From assembly GCA_933228895.1 (NCBI GenBank), contig OW121851.1, positions 112,117,271 through 112,181,270 of the forward strand: a DNA stretch of 64,000 nt, written 5' to 3'. Below are positions 1 to 9,599 of this stretch, in pieces (positions within the stretch are counted from its first letter, which is position 1; every line of letters begins with the position of its first letter). The stretch comes from Platycnemis pennipes (Eukaryota; Arthropoda; Insecta; Odonata; Platycnemididae). A program made the translations under genes and the position numbers. The notes beneath the pieces are model-generated. The model did not search any database, was not told the DNA's origin, and saw nothing but the letters and a program-made list of their open reading frames with translations.

Positions 1-264
1 CCCATGTGACGGCCATTCTCGCCGTTAATCGTATGTAATTTCAAATGCAATTTGTGAAAAAAGGAGAATGGGTTGGTACAATTATCTTTACTTTAGTAGA
101 CAGAGGAACTTTAGTTATATCTGTGCTGAAAATATAAAAAAAATGACATGACTTTCACTTTTCGGATCAACCTCCTTAATGAGTTTCGTCAAACTTGTGA
201 TCGAGTTTTTTCTATTGTTGTAGTGTTTTCTATTCTCTATTGTTGTAAGGATTCTACCCTTTAG
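1..264. other. unassigned AT-rich DNA
   Basis: No coding region, structured repeat or RNA gene was recognised before the TIR element that begins at 265. Confidence 0.6.
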
Positions 265-540
265 GCAGGAACGTAGCCAGGGGGGGGGGCTTCTGGTACT
301 TCAGCCCCCCCCCCCCACCCTCCGAAATTTTTTTCCAATAACTTTTGTCCTTATGATTTTAATAGTGAACTTTACAAGTGAGAAGACAAAAGTATGGGCA
401 TTGTGAAAGTAAATACCAAGCACTGAAAATTAAGGGAAGAGATTTGTTACATGTCGGCACCGAATGGGCGAGGCTGATTTGTTTCAAGTTACGCAAGACT
501 TAGCCCAGCCCCCGAAGCAAATTTCTGGATACATGCCTGC
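265..540. mobile_element. small TIR element (MITE candidate) with G-run/C-run interior
   Basis: The left end gcaggaacgtagccag (265-280) and the reverse complement of the right end (525-540) match at 13 of 16 positions, so they form imperfect terminal inverted repeats about 276 bp apart. Just inside the left end is a G run (281-290), followed after 15 bases by a long C run, a potential G:C hairpin. There is no ORF. Flanks ctttag and ctctag are only a near match, so the target duplication and superfamily are unresolved. Confidence 0.5.
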
Positions 541-1039
541 CTCTAGGGTAGTTTACGTAAGATTGTAAGTTTAAGTACTTACCACGCGGTTGTATGTACG
601 TATTTTTCACATGGTGCTCTAGTTTAGACCCGCACACATCCTACTTTCATCGGTCAGTTTAAAGTATCCGTTCTTTTCCAACCTCTTCCATGCTTCCCCA
701 ACCTTACCTTACCTTCTCTCTTCTACGACGTCATTCGAAAATTCAAGTTTTTTCGCCCTCAATGCCCTATGCGTCTACCAATTAACTTTTAACGGCGTAC
801 ATGCAATGAAGTTAGAATGTGCAGCGCACTGTGATCTCTCGAAATTTATGGTATGGGATGGGATGAAGTATCAAAATTCTTTTTTATGAATGCGTGCAGA
901 TGTGAAGCAGAGATTTTCTCATAATTAGATCCCCAGCCTCATTCATTAATGTGACATTCATGAAAATCCACTTAAACGTGCGGAAGGAGACTCCAAAATA
1001 CAGATTCTTTTTTAAAGGGTGATTCACCTGCCGGGGAAT
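541..1039. other. unassigned intergenic DNA
   Basis: Nothing recognisable was seen: no long ORF, no clear inverted or tandem repeat. Confidence 0.5.
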
Positions 1040-1157
1040 CGAGTGGGTGTGAAGATGTCTGGCCTAGGGTACTTGCGTTCCATCGTTAGGATCGGGATTT
1101 GGATCCCGACAAGAGATATATCTCAGTTGAATGCCCGTCCCTGCTTGAGTACTGTGT
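1040..1157 (+). mobile_element. SINE family A, tRNA-like head
   Basis: The segment holds a B-box-like palindromic stretch (tcgggatttggatcccga, about 1093-1110) and leads into a body with gatgggacgtt. The same order (box B, then gagtgctgtg-type text, then gatgggacrttaa) recurs near 28.6 kb and 52.7 kb, so this is read as the 5' part of a tRNA-derived SINE. The head is diverged. The rest of the copy continues through the tandem array and resumes after the retrotransposon. Confidence 0.55.
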
Positions 1158-1697
1158 GAAGAGCGCTTTGAATAGTCATCAGTTCTTCAGATGGGACGTT
1201 GGTCTGTTGATCCTTGTTGCCTATTGCCTGTCCTAGTTGCATATTGCCTGAAGAGCGCTTTGAATAGTCGTCAGTTCTTCAGATGGGACGTTGGTCTGTT
1301 GATCCTTGTTGCCTATTTGCCTATTTCCTGTCCTAGTTGCCTATTGCCTGAAGAGCGCTTTGAATAGTCGTCAGTTCTTCAGATGGGACGTTGGTCTGTT
1401 GATCCTTGTTGCCTATTTGCCTATTTCCTGTCCTAGTGGCATATTGCCTGAAGAGCGCTTTGAATAGTCGTCAGTTCTTCAGATGGGACGTTGGTCTGTT
1501 GATCCTTGTTGCCTATTTGCCTATTGCCTGTCCTAGTTGCCTATTGCCTGAAGAGCGCTTTGAGCAGTCGTCTGGGACGTTGGTCTGTTGATTCTTGTTG
1601 CCTATTTGCCTATTGCTTGTCCTAGTTGCATATTTCCTGAAGAACGCTTTGAATAGTCGTCAGTTCTTCAGTCTGTTGATCCTTGTTGCCTATTTGC
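1158..1697 (+). repeat. ~100-bp tandem array expanded from the SINE A body
   Basis: The phrase gaagagcgctttgaatagtc or a close variant starts at 1158, 1250, 1350, 1450, 1550 and 1639, giving spacings of 92, 100, 100, 100 and 89. Each unit continues through cagatgggacgttggtctg and a run of cctattgcc variants. The last unit lacks part of the middle. A further partial unit lies beyond the inserted retrotransposon (6249-6330), so the array was split by that insertion. Open frames across it are by-products of the repeat and are not called as genes. Confidence 0.9.
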
Positions 1698-1711
1698 CTA
1701 TTGCCTGTCCT
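1698..1711. repeat. target-site duplication, left copy (LOA/R1-like element)
   Basis: ctattgcctgtcct stands immediately before the G-rich left end of the retrotransposon and recurs exactly at 6249-6262 after its 3' end. Because the phrase is also part of the tandem unit, the apparent 14 bp could include matching target text. Confidence 0.75.
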
Positions 1712-2036
1712 GGGGGTAAGGGGTCAGTGACTCCAGGGAGGGACAAGGGCAGAACATGCCTATGGACCACCAAGACCGTCATGCGTGGTGAAGAGCCACA
1801 TCCTCCTCGAGGTGCCCCTGGTATCGCTGAACATGACGGATCTAGACCTGGCGGTCAATAAACAGCTCCCATCACCACGGTGCGTCTCTGTGCTAAGGGT
1901 GACCGCATCTGCGGGGCGGAGGGTAAGAAGTCACTAACAGAGAGACTCCGGATACTGGGCGACCTCCGGTTTTATTTAGCCTTACCCATGCATGCGGGGC
2001 TCTGCATGGGCGGACACCATATTTCCCTAGCTACTC

Positions 2037-5000
2037 GTGGGACCAAACATGGAACCCTCAAACAAAACTATGGAGGGCGCTGAAGGGCGCACTCTTCACA
2101 TGGACTCTTGTAGTCTGTCTTCTTTCTTGGTGGATGCGATACCGGTGGAGAGCCCCGATGGGGATCCCAGTCGGGACGCTTCTTCCTTGGGGGATGCGAT
2201 ACCGGTGGAGAGCCCCGATGGGGATCCCAGTCGGGACGCACCCTCTACTACCTTAACCTTGCCTGTAGGGGTTCCTTCTGGGAGACCCACACATCCCAGT
2301 TGCCCCTCATACCCTTCGTGGGGAGAGGAGGACGACATCCTTTTCAACCTCTCTGGGCCCACCTTCAAGGAGGCACCAAGCCTGGTCTCCCCCATGGGGG
2401 TAGAGTCTGACTCGGGAGCCCCTGTGGGTAGTGGCCTAAGGGAAGGCTCCATACCTCCTCGAAGAGAAGGAGACAAGGGAGGAAGAAGATGTGGGCGGGG
2501 CCGAACCATGGCTGGCATAGCCGTGCTTCAGGCCAACCTACAACACAGTAAGGCTGCCTCAGGGGTTCTGCAAAGGATACTCTCTGAAGGTATGGTCAAA
2601 ATAGCTCTGATTCAGGAACCCTGGGCTTTCCAGGGAAGAGTCAGGGGCCTGAGCATGACAGGCGGAAAAATATATTACTGTACCACTGTTGATAGGCCTA
2701 GATCTTGTATCTATGTGAATGGGATAAGTGCTTTGCATCTATCGGAATTTACCACTAGGGATCAGACAGCAGTTCTGCTGACCCTGGGGGAAGGTGAGAA
2801 CAGGAAGAGGGTGGTCATCTGCTCCTCCTACCTGCCATACGATGCACCGGCTCCTCCACCATCAAATGAGATGGAGAGGCTGGTGAGTCACTGTAAGACC
2901 AACAAGTGGGATCTTCTGATCGGTTGTGATGCTAACTCGCACCACATTGTGTGGGGGAGTGGGAGCACCAACGGAAGGGGAGAGGCACTGTTGGAGTATC
3001 TTATGTCTACGGAGTTACAAATACTCAATAAAGGATCACAACCTACCTTTGCAAATAGCATTAGGCAGGAGGTGATAGATATTACACTGTGCACCAGTTC
3101 TCTGCTGCACAGGATTGATGGGTGGAGAGTGTCAGGGGAGATAACTTTGTCCGACCACAGACACATACTCTTCACTCTTTTAGAATCCAATTACAGGGAA
3201 ATAACATATAGAAACCCGAGGACTACCAATTGGGGACTATATCGAGAAAGGCTGGGAGCTGCCCTAGAGGGGGCACCTCAGTGCAAGTTTAGAAATGTGG
3301 ATGAGGTAGATGCTGCTGTTGATTATCTACAGAGAAGCATCATCACATCCTACAAAGACAGCTGCCCCCTAAGGACCAGGAAGGAAGGGTGTAAATTACC
3401 CTGGTGGGGAGCAGAATTAGACGGTCTCCGCAGAGAGACTAGGAAACTCTTTAATAAAGCAAAGAGGACAAGAATGCCTCGGGATTGGGAAAACTTTAAG
3501 GTTGCCCAACGGAGGTACAAAGCAGCAATCAAGCGCTGTAAAAGGGACTCATGGAGAAGCTTCTGTGAGAGCGTAGAGACTGTTCCACAGATGGCAAGAC
3601 TTCATAAGATCCTATCGAAAGACTCAGAAGCGGGGGTGGGTTCTCTGCTGCTTCCCTCGGGAGACTTCACGTCTTCTGACAAGGAAGCACTAAAGCTAAT
3701 GCTGGAGACCCACTTTCCAGGCTCCAGGGAGTTGAGGGAGATGCATCATGGGAGGAATCCCATCCATCCGGCTCGGACGGAATGGAGACTTTCCTCCAGC
3801 ATCGTGACGTACACAGTTACAAAATGGGCAATCATGAGTTTTAGCCCCTTTAAAGCTGCTGGGGAGGATGGGGTATTTCCTGCACTCCTTCAGGAAGGGC
3901 AGGATCTGCTCCTCCTTCCAATGGTAAGAATATTTCGCTCCTGCCTGGCTTATGGATATGTTCCAAAAGCCTGGAGGGTCACCAAGGTGGTTTTCATACC
4001 TAAACCAGGTAAGACTGACTACACAAGAGCAGAGTCCTTTCGAGGAATCAGTCTGATGTCTTTTCTACTGAAGACACTAGAAAAGATAGTGGATAGGTAC
4101 ATAAGGGATGGGCCATTAAGGGATCACCCCCTGCACCTGTATCAACATGCCTACCAGAAGGGAAAATCCGTGGAGACAGCGCTCCACAATCTTGTTAGCA
4201 GGATTGAGGGAGTGCTGGAACACGGAATGTACGGACTGGGGGCATTTCTTGATGTCGAGGGAGCATTTAATAACACATCCTTCGATCAAATATGCATTGC
4301 TGCAGGAAGACATGGTATCCATGCTCACATTGTGAGCTGGATTAGATACATGTTGGAACAAAGAACTGTAAAAGTAGTCTTGAGAGACAGTTCAATGAAG
4401 GTAGCTGTGACTCGAGGCTGCCCTCAGGGAGGAGTGTTATCTCCACTCCTCTGGAATATGGTAGTCGACAGTCTTATTTTAGAATTGAATAGGACTGGAG
4501 CATACACTCAAGGGTACGCAGATGATGTGGCTATAATCATCACTGGAAAGTACCTTGATACTGTCTCTGGACTCATGCAGAAAGCCCTGGATAAGGCAAT
4601 GGGGTGGTGTGCAGAAACAGGGCTGACTGTAAATCCGGAGAAAACTAAGCTTGTATTGTTTACCAATAGAAGGAAAATGGAGGGCTTTAGACCTCCCTCT
4701 TTGCAGGGAAAGGTTTTATATCCCTCACCATCGGTCAAGTATCTTGGGGTTATTCTGGACTCCAAGCTTAACTGGGGAGAGCATTTGGACACCAAGGCAA
4801 AGAAAGCTTGTGCCTCCTTATGGATGTGCAGGAGGACCCTTGGTAAAACATGGGGACTTCAGCCAAAAGCCATTAGATGGATTTATACGGCAGTCATTAA
4901 ACCTAGTTTCTTGTACTGCTCTATAGTTTGGTGGAAGAGAGTCCGGCTCAAAACTGCTGGGAACAAACTGAACCACCTTCAAAGATTGGCCTGTATGGGC

Positions 5001-6152
5001 ATTTCAGGGGCTATGAGAACAACCCCAACTCTGGCGCTGGAAACACTGCTGAACCTCGCTCCACTCCATGTGGAAGCTGAGGTGCAGGCAAAGACAGCGG
5101 CTTATCGTCTCAAATGTATGGGACAGTGGTATGACAAAGGAAGTTCCTATGGTCACAGACAAGTTTGGACAGAGCTCATGAAGTCCAGTCCCATTCTCGG
5201 GATGGGCAGTGATGGAATGATAGCCAGGTTCAACCAAACACCCCCCTACTTCAAAACCCACTTCCCGGATAGGGAACAGTGGGCTAGAGGAAAGGGGAAA
5301 GAACTTCATTCTGGGGCCGAGGTGTGGTATACGGACGGCTCTAGGAAAGAAGGAAGAGCGGGAGCAGGGGTCTACAATTGTAGCACACCAAGGAAGCTCT
5401 CAATCCCTTTGGGAAAATATGCTACGGTGTTCCAGGCAGAGGTATATGCACTTCTGACCTGCGCGTATGCTATTAAGGAAATCGGGATGTTTAACAGACC
5501 GATACACATATGCACGGATAGTCAGGCAGCTTTAAAGGCGCTGACATCACCATGGTGTAAATCACAGCTGCTGCAGGAGTGTCGTGAGGCACTCAATGAT
5601 ATAGGCAGATGCGGCAAGGTGGAACTTTTCTGGGTGCCTGGTCATGCAGGCATATCTGGAAATGAGATGGCTGATGAGCTGGCAAGGGCCGGTTCCAGCC
5701 GAGATCCGATTGGTCCAGAGCCAATCATACCTATTGCCTCGTCGGTAGGGATGGCGGAAATTAGAATGTGGGGGCTAACCCGACATTCTGAGATCTGGCG
5801 AGCTGCACCAGGCCTTAGACAGGCCAAACTACACATTGAAGAGCCTAGGCCTGGGCTTGCCAAAAGACTCCTGTCACTAAACAGGGGTCAACTACGAACG
5901 GTAGTGGGACTCCTCACGGGGCACTACCAGGTGATGAGGCACCTGCACCTCCTGGGAATCGTAGATTCCCCTAGATGTAGGTGGTGCGAAGAAGAGGATG
6001 AAACCACATCCCACATGTTATGCGAGTGCCCTGCGGTGATGAGGACTCGAAACAGGTACCTGGGTTCCCCATTTTTGGAACCCAGGGAGGTAAGGGAAAT
6101 CCCCATCGGGGACTTGTTGGCCTTTAGCAAGGCGATCGGCCTTTATGGGTGA
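2037..6152 (+). CDS. retrotransposon polyprotein: endonuclease, reverse transcriptase, RNase H
   Basis: This 1371-residue ORF encodes the replication machinery of the element. Residues 1-157 are low-complexity, rich in Pro, Ser and Asp, with a 20-residue duplication. An apurinic-like endonuclease domain runs from about 158 (LQANLQHSKA) to 380, with the late SDHR motif at 372. Reverse transcriptase follows: GCPQGGVLSP, then the catalytic YADD box at 827-830. RNase H begins near 1097 (WYTDGSRKEGRAGAGVY), with TDSQAA and WVPGHAGISGNEMADELA (from 1199). A CxxC-x8-H-x4-C motif starts at 1314. Such proteins nick target DNA and reverse-transcribe their own RNA at the nick. No internal stop or frameshift is seen. 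The first ATG is taken as start, but the true start could be nearer residue 158. Confidence 0.95.
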   Translation: MGPNMEPSNKTMEGAEGRTLHMDSCSLSSFLVDAIPVESPDGDPSRDASSLGDAIPVESPDGDPSRDAPSTTLTLPVGVPSGRPTHPSCPSYPSWGEEDDILFNLSGPTFKEAPSLVSPMGVESDSGAPVGSGLREGSIPPRREGDKGGRRCGRGRTMAGIAVLQANLQHSKAASGVLQRILSEGMVKIALIQEPWAFQGRVRGLSMTGGKIYYCTTVDRPRSCIYVNGISALHLSEFTTRDQTAVLLTLGEGENRKRVVICSSYLPYDAPAPPPSNEMERLVSHCKTNKWDLLIGCDANSHHIVWGSGSTNGRGEALLEYLMSTELQILNKGSQPTFANSIRQEVIDITLCTSSLLHRIDGWRVSGEITLSDHRHILFTLLESNYREITYRNPRTTNWGLYRERLGAALEGAPQCKFRNVDEVDAAVDYLQRSIITSYKDSCPLRTRKEGCKLPWWGAELDGLRRETRKLFNKAKRTRMPRDWENFKVAQRRYKAAIKRCKRDSWRSFCESVETVPQMARLHKILSKDSEAGVGSLLLPSGDFTSSDKEALKLMLETHFPGSRELREMHHGRNPIHPARTEWRLSSSIVTYTVTKWAIMSFSPFKAAGEDGVFPALLQEGQDLLLLPMVRIFRSCLAYGYVPKAWRVTKVVFIPKPGKTDYTRAESFRGISLMSFLLKTLEKIVDRYIRDGPLRDHPLHLYQHAYQKGKSVETALHNLVSRIEGVLEHGMYGLGAFLDVEGAFNNTSFDQICIAAGRHGIHAHIVSWIRYMLEQRTVKVVLRDSSMKVAVTRGCPQGGVLSPLLWNMVVDSLILELNRTGAYTQGYADDVAIIITGKYLDTVSGLMQKALDKAMGWCAETGLTVNPEKTKLVLFTNRRKMEGFRPPSLQGKVLYPSPSVKYLGVILDSKLNWGEHLDTKAKKACASLWMCRRTLGKTWGLQPKAIRWIYTAVIKPSFLYCSIVWWKRVRLKTAGNKLNHLQRLACMGISGAMRTTPTLALETLLNLAPLHVEAEVQAKTAAYRLKCMGQWYDKGSSYGHRQVWTELMKSSPILGMGSDGMIARFNQTPPYFKTHFPDREQWARGKGKELHSGAEVWYTDGSRKEGRAGAGVYNCSTPRKLSIPLGKYATVFQAEVYALLTCAYAIKEIGMFNRPIHICTDSQAALKALTSPWCKSQLLQECREALNDIGRCGKVELFWVPGHAGISGNEMADELARAGSSRDPIGPEPIIPIASSVGMAEIRMWGLTRHSEIWRAAPGLRQAKLHIEEPRPGLAKRLLSLNRGQLRTVVGLLTGHYQVMRHLHLLGIVDSPRCRWCEEEDETTSHMLCECPAVMRTRNRYLGSPFLEPREVREIPIGDLLAFSKAIGLYG
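2121..2240 (+). repeat. 60-bp in-frame direct duplication
   Basis: Bases 2121-2180 and 2181-2240 are nearly identical (shared ggatgcgataccggtggag and following text). The 60-bp period keeps frame and duplicates 20 residues (DAIPVESPDGDPSRDA core) in the non-conserved N-terminal region of the polyprotein. Confidence 0.95.
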
Positions 6153-6248
6153 TTTCTTTAGAAGGGTGGTTAGCACAATGGACCAATTGGTCTAAGTGCC
6201 TCAGGGCCTCCGTTGTGAGGAACTCCACCGCTATTACAATCTATCTAT

Positions 6249-6570
6249 CTATTGCCTGTCCTAGTTGCCTATACTAGTTGCCTATTGCCTGAAGAGGACG
6301 TTGGCCTGTTGATCCTTGTTGCCTATTTTATAAGATTAGGCTAATGCTTGGGACAAATTTCTCTCCGCCCTTCCACCACCAGAGTCTTCCACCGTTCGCT
6401 GACATATTCCCACCTCGACAAGGTTGCCTACACACAGTGCTATATTTACAATCTCAAATACAGTCTTGCTTCTCCTACTCTCGCCCTGAAATTGGAGTCA
6501 AACTGGAGTGTGCAGATTCACCCTGAAAAGATGTTACGACTTCTTAACGCCACTCTGTACACCGCTTCGA
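6249..6570 (+). mobile_element. resumed tandem unit and 3' part of SINE A
   Basis: After the right target duplication (6249-6262) the array text returns (gaagaggacgttggcctgttgatcc) and leads into attaggctaatgcttgggacaaatttctctccgccc. The latter matches the post-body text of the 28.6-kb SINE A copy (aataggctaatgctgacgccgagtttctctt). This segment is therefore the interrupted right half of the SINE/array locus that starts at 1040. Confidence 0.7.
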
Positions 6571-6589
6571 ACCATATTTAGTAGAATCA

Positions 6590-6810
6590 GTTTACCCTTT
6601 TGAGCTCGGAGTAGATACTTTATGACATAAGCAGTAGAAGTGAGACTGTAGTTCAGATTCTGGGCTATTTTAGAATCGTAACTCAGTTCTCAGCAACACG
6701 CTGAGAAGTAATACCAACGTTGCAGGAATAAATTGTACACCAATTTGACTCGTTTTAGGGATTTCAGGACGTGAACAGTGGAGGCGAGACTGTAGTTGAG
6801 CTTCTGAATC
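6590..6810. repeat. degenerate direct duplication, ~144-bp period
   Basis: gcagtagaagtgagactgta (6631) recurs as acagtggaggcgagactgta (6775), followed by similar gttsagmttctg text, and the ~35 bases before each copy also resemble one another. No function is apparent. Confidence 0.6.
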
Positions 6811-6838
6811 ATCATCATTTGTCATCAATACTCAGATT

Positions 6839-7314
6839 AGCTTGACGCAGCTCTCCACTGAATTCGTCTATCGGCTAATCTCTTCATATTTATGTATTTC
6901 TTCTCTTTCACATCCTGCAGCACTTGTTCCATATATTTCACGCGAGGACTTCCTTTGCCACTCTTCCCGCCCACTTGTACCTACTTCAACGATTGTCTTC
7001 ATCAGGCCATCGTGTCTCAAGATATGGCCGATTAAGTTGTCCCATCTTCTTCTTAGGGTATTCAGAAGACTTCTCTTTTTTCCCACTCTTCTTAGGACTT
7101 CCTCGTTACTTACTCGGTCATTTCATTTAATCTTCATCATTCGTCTGTAGCACCACATCTCGAATAATTCCACCCTTTTCTTTTCCGCTGCTGTCATTGT
7201 CCGTGTCTCACTGCCATAAATAAACATGCTCCAGATGTATGTACGTTCTGATGAATTGTTTCCTTACTTCTACGCTTGTATTTCCAGGGGTAAGTAGATT
7301 CGTCTTTTGATAGA
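6839..7314 (-). pseudogene. RTE-like retrotransposon 3' fragment (broken RT C-terminus)
   Basis: On the minus strand the translation contains GKKRSLLNTLRRRWDNLIGH followed by ILRHDGLMKTIVEV, closely matching the C-terminal end of the intact RTE copy at 53.3-54.5 kb (GEKRSLLKTIKRKRDNLIGH). Frameshifts break the frame. The homology stops at about 7314 and resumes at 7619, because a 300-bp repeat has inserted. It is a dead 5'-truncated copy. Confidence 0.85.
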
Positions 7315-7618
7315 TCGACCAGACAAATAAGATTAGGAGATAGATTGTCGTACCGACAGATTCAAATGGCATTTTTCCCCCGTACTATAAGAGAACAGAA
7401 TAGGCAGCATAGCAAAGGGATAGGTAGGGGAAATATTTTAGAGTATTCTGTAGTGCATGATGCATGTATTAACCCCTTAAATACTATAGAAACTAACAAT
7501 CTAGTTGCATGACACACTATAGTTGATTGTTTTCATGTTAGTAGTGCATGCTTGGTGATCTTCACCCCCTGCCACACACCCTCGCGGTGGCTTGCAGGGT
7601 ATCGTGTAGCTGTAGATG
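7315..7618 (+). mobile_element. short repeat family B, inserted in the RTE copy
   Basis: This ~300-bp segment interrupts the RTE fragment exactly where the intact copy reads ttgatagaatgccc. Its right end (ccacacaccctcgcggtggcttgcagggtatcgtgtag) recurs near 11.86 kb and 51.26 kb in reverse, and near 23.8 kb in forward orientation. Short tagat copies flank it. It has no ORF and could be a SINE or the 3' tail of a LINE. Confidence 0.7.
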
Positions 7619-7690
7619 TAGATTGCCCTCTTTGTCTGGGCTTTTCTGCTGACTATTTCTTTCTTGATTCCGAATATGGCTCTAAATGTG
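7619..7690 (-). pseudogene. RTE-like fragment, continuation
   Basis: The text attgccctctttgtctgggc and following bases correspond on the minus strand to KKEIVSRKAQTKRA, matching KKEIVSRIAQAKRA of the 54-kb copy. It is the other side of the copy interrupted at 7315-7618. Confidence 0.8.
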
Positions 7691-8486
7691 GCAAATAACC
7701 TCACCTGTCGATCGTCTCCCCACGAATAATCACTGATTTAAACTGCTCGTCCACATTGCATTGCCTGTGTGAAATTCTTTGTTTATTAGTCTATAAATCG
7801 TCGTGTACTAAATATTTTGAGATACAATAACTGGAATCTCATTCGTAAAAGGCTGTAGCATTCAAGTTCTCCCTTTTTAGAGATTTATTCCCTATGATAA
7901 CCGGCAATACCTGATCGTTTGATCGTCCCGATACTCGGCAGCGCTACTTATGCGGTCCATTCGGCATCTCTTCAGCAGGGGTTCCATTGGTTTCCTTCCC
8001 TCTCTGCTCCCACCGCGACTCCGCCCGCGCCACGGTGTCCGTTTTCCCCTCGGCACCCACTTCCATCCCTTTGATTTGCGCTCTTCCGATCCTCTATTGT
8101 TATGAGCGCCACCCATTCCCGGCCCTTACGAGATGCGGGCTCTCTCCTCGGGGAGAAAGGAGACCTCTCTCCCCCGGGAAGGTTTCCCATTGTTTCAGCC
8201 GACTAAGTACTACTCGACCACTTCCTCCCACACCTTCTTCATCCTCTCTCTCCTTTTGTTTTATATTTTCTTATTTTTTACGAATACTTTTAGTGGCGCC
8301 AGCTTCTTGGAAACTTACTCCGCTTTGACCCCCATCAAACTCTCTCCCTCTCCAACAGTTTTAAGTCTTGCTTATCTCACTACGTCGACTCTGTACCCAT
8401 GCTAAACTCAACTCTCAACCCTTCTGGTCCTGCCGCTGTATTCTTCCCGGTGTTACGTTTCAGAGATAACGCGTACTTTTAGTTAG
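7691..8486. other. intergenic, with a GC/pyrimidine-rich block
   Basis: About 7920-8250 is rich in C, T and CpG and gives overlapping open frames on both strands, none resembling a known family. No splice-bounded exon was convincing. Confidence 0.4.
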
Positions 8487-9150
8487 CAGTAAACTCCCGA
8501 TTCTTCGTGCTTATGACTGGTAAAGGGTGTACGGATAATCGGGAAACACGTTCAATCCGCTATTTCGTTCCTTCCGGATTTATTTCTCTACGTTGCACGG
8601 TGGGCTCAAATCGAACTTTTTCAGACAAAAGTCCAAAACTGTTTTTTATGAGATAACGTCTTGAAACTTGGCACATATACACACAAACGATTACTGATTA
8701 TGGAATGGTAAGTCATTTTTCAAAGGTATTACCCGTTACTTAGATACAGTGGCTCAAACAGGACTAAATTTCGAAAAAAGCGCCCGCTCTCATTTTCTTC
8801 GAAAATCTTAAAAGTTGAGCAGATATAGGAACTAAAGGATTTTTATGAAATAAAAAACATTACCAATTGTGAACAGGATACTTTGTCAATACTATGCATA
8901 CGTTTCAGACATTGTTGCTTATATTTGAGTGCTATTATGTCACAAAATGGCGGACCCTTTTTTTAGACAAAATTTTAAATAAAGTAGACAATATAATCCT
9001 TATTCGGAAAATGGTCTCTGGGATACTTCACCAGAGTATAAACTGAAGATATTTCTAGGTTATTCCGTAAAAATATTTGGAAAAAGTTAATTAAAAAACG
9101 GATAATCCGCATCCCGGATAACGCGCGCACGGATAATCGGGGGCTTACTG
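8487..9150. mobile_element. pogo/Tigger-like MITE
   Basis: The left end cagtaaactcccgattcttcgtgc matches the reverse complement of the right end (cagtaagcccccgattatccgtgc). Both are of the CAGTA...CCCGATTATCCG type known for pogo/Tigger elements. TA follows the right end (9151-9152); the left flank reads ag, so the TA duplication is eroded there. More gataat/cggataa motifs occur just inside both ends. There is no transposase ORF in the ~660 bp, so it is non-autonomous. Confidence 0.8.
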
Positions 9151-9599
9151 TATTTCGTCAGTTGGATTAAATATAGGCCGGGGAAGTGACCGCTTCGCTT
9201 ACATTTTCTTAAGTCTACAATCCTAGATGACTTCTTTTTTCAGTTTTATCTTAGAATAAGTGTAGAAATTATATTCTTACTCTATGGTAGGTATATATCC
9301 ATATAGGTATTGGTAGAAATTAGGAATCAGAGAGAGTAGAAGGCTGTAATTCTGGATCGTGCAACACTGAGGGCCGTTATTGAAGGAATAGCGCTGGGCA
9401 AGTAAGGAAGAGGAAGGAAAAAAATGGGATTAGGGTAGTCTGAAGACAGGTTATATGGTTGCCTATTTGAGGAGAAAAGTAACGTTGAGTAGGAGTCGTT
9501 CTGATAATGTTATACAAAGGCGAGTGGGGAACCTAAATAAAAACCTTCCGATAGCTCTGGCAAACTCTAAATAATCCCATGCATATTCTCTTATAGTGT

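Larger units (their letters stand above)
1712..6248 (+). mobile_element. LOA/R1-like (I-group) non-LTR retrotransposon
   Basis: The element is about 4.5 kb, bounded by 14-bp direct repeats and lying inside a tandem array that resumes on the other side. It has a G-rich left end, about 325 bp of leader, one long ORF (2037-6152), and a 96-bp 3' tail ending in acaatctatctatctat rather than poly(A). The order endonuclease, RT, RNase H and C-terminal CCHC fits the I/LOA group; EN sequence style also recalls R1. No gag-like ORF1 with zinc knuckles is visible upstream, so the copy may be 5'-truncated or of a one-ORF type. The open ORF and exact flanks imply a recent insertion. Confidence 0.9.

Noticed and set aside
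1158..1697. CRISPR array
   Set aside because: Repeats are contiguous ~100-bp satellite units without unique spacers, in a eukaryotic setting.
1406..1861. Short protein-coding ORFs with LLILVAYLPIA repeats
   Set aside because: They are translations of the 100-bp tandem array and its junction with the retrotransposon.
2096..2518. 140-codon minus-strand ORF
   Set aside because: Lies antisense inside the polyprotein ORF and mirrors its 60-bp duplication; no independent evidence.
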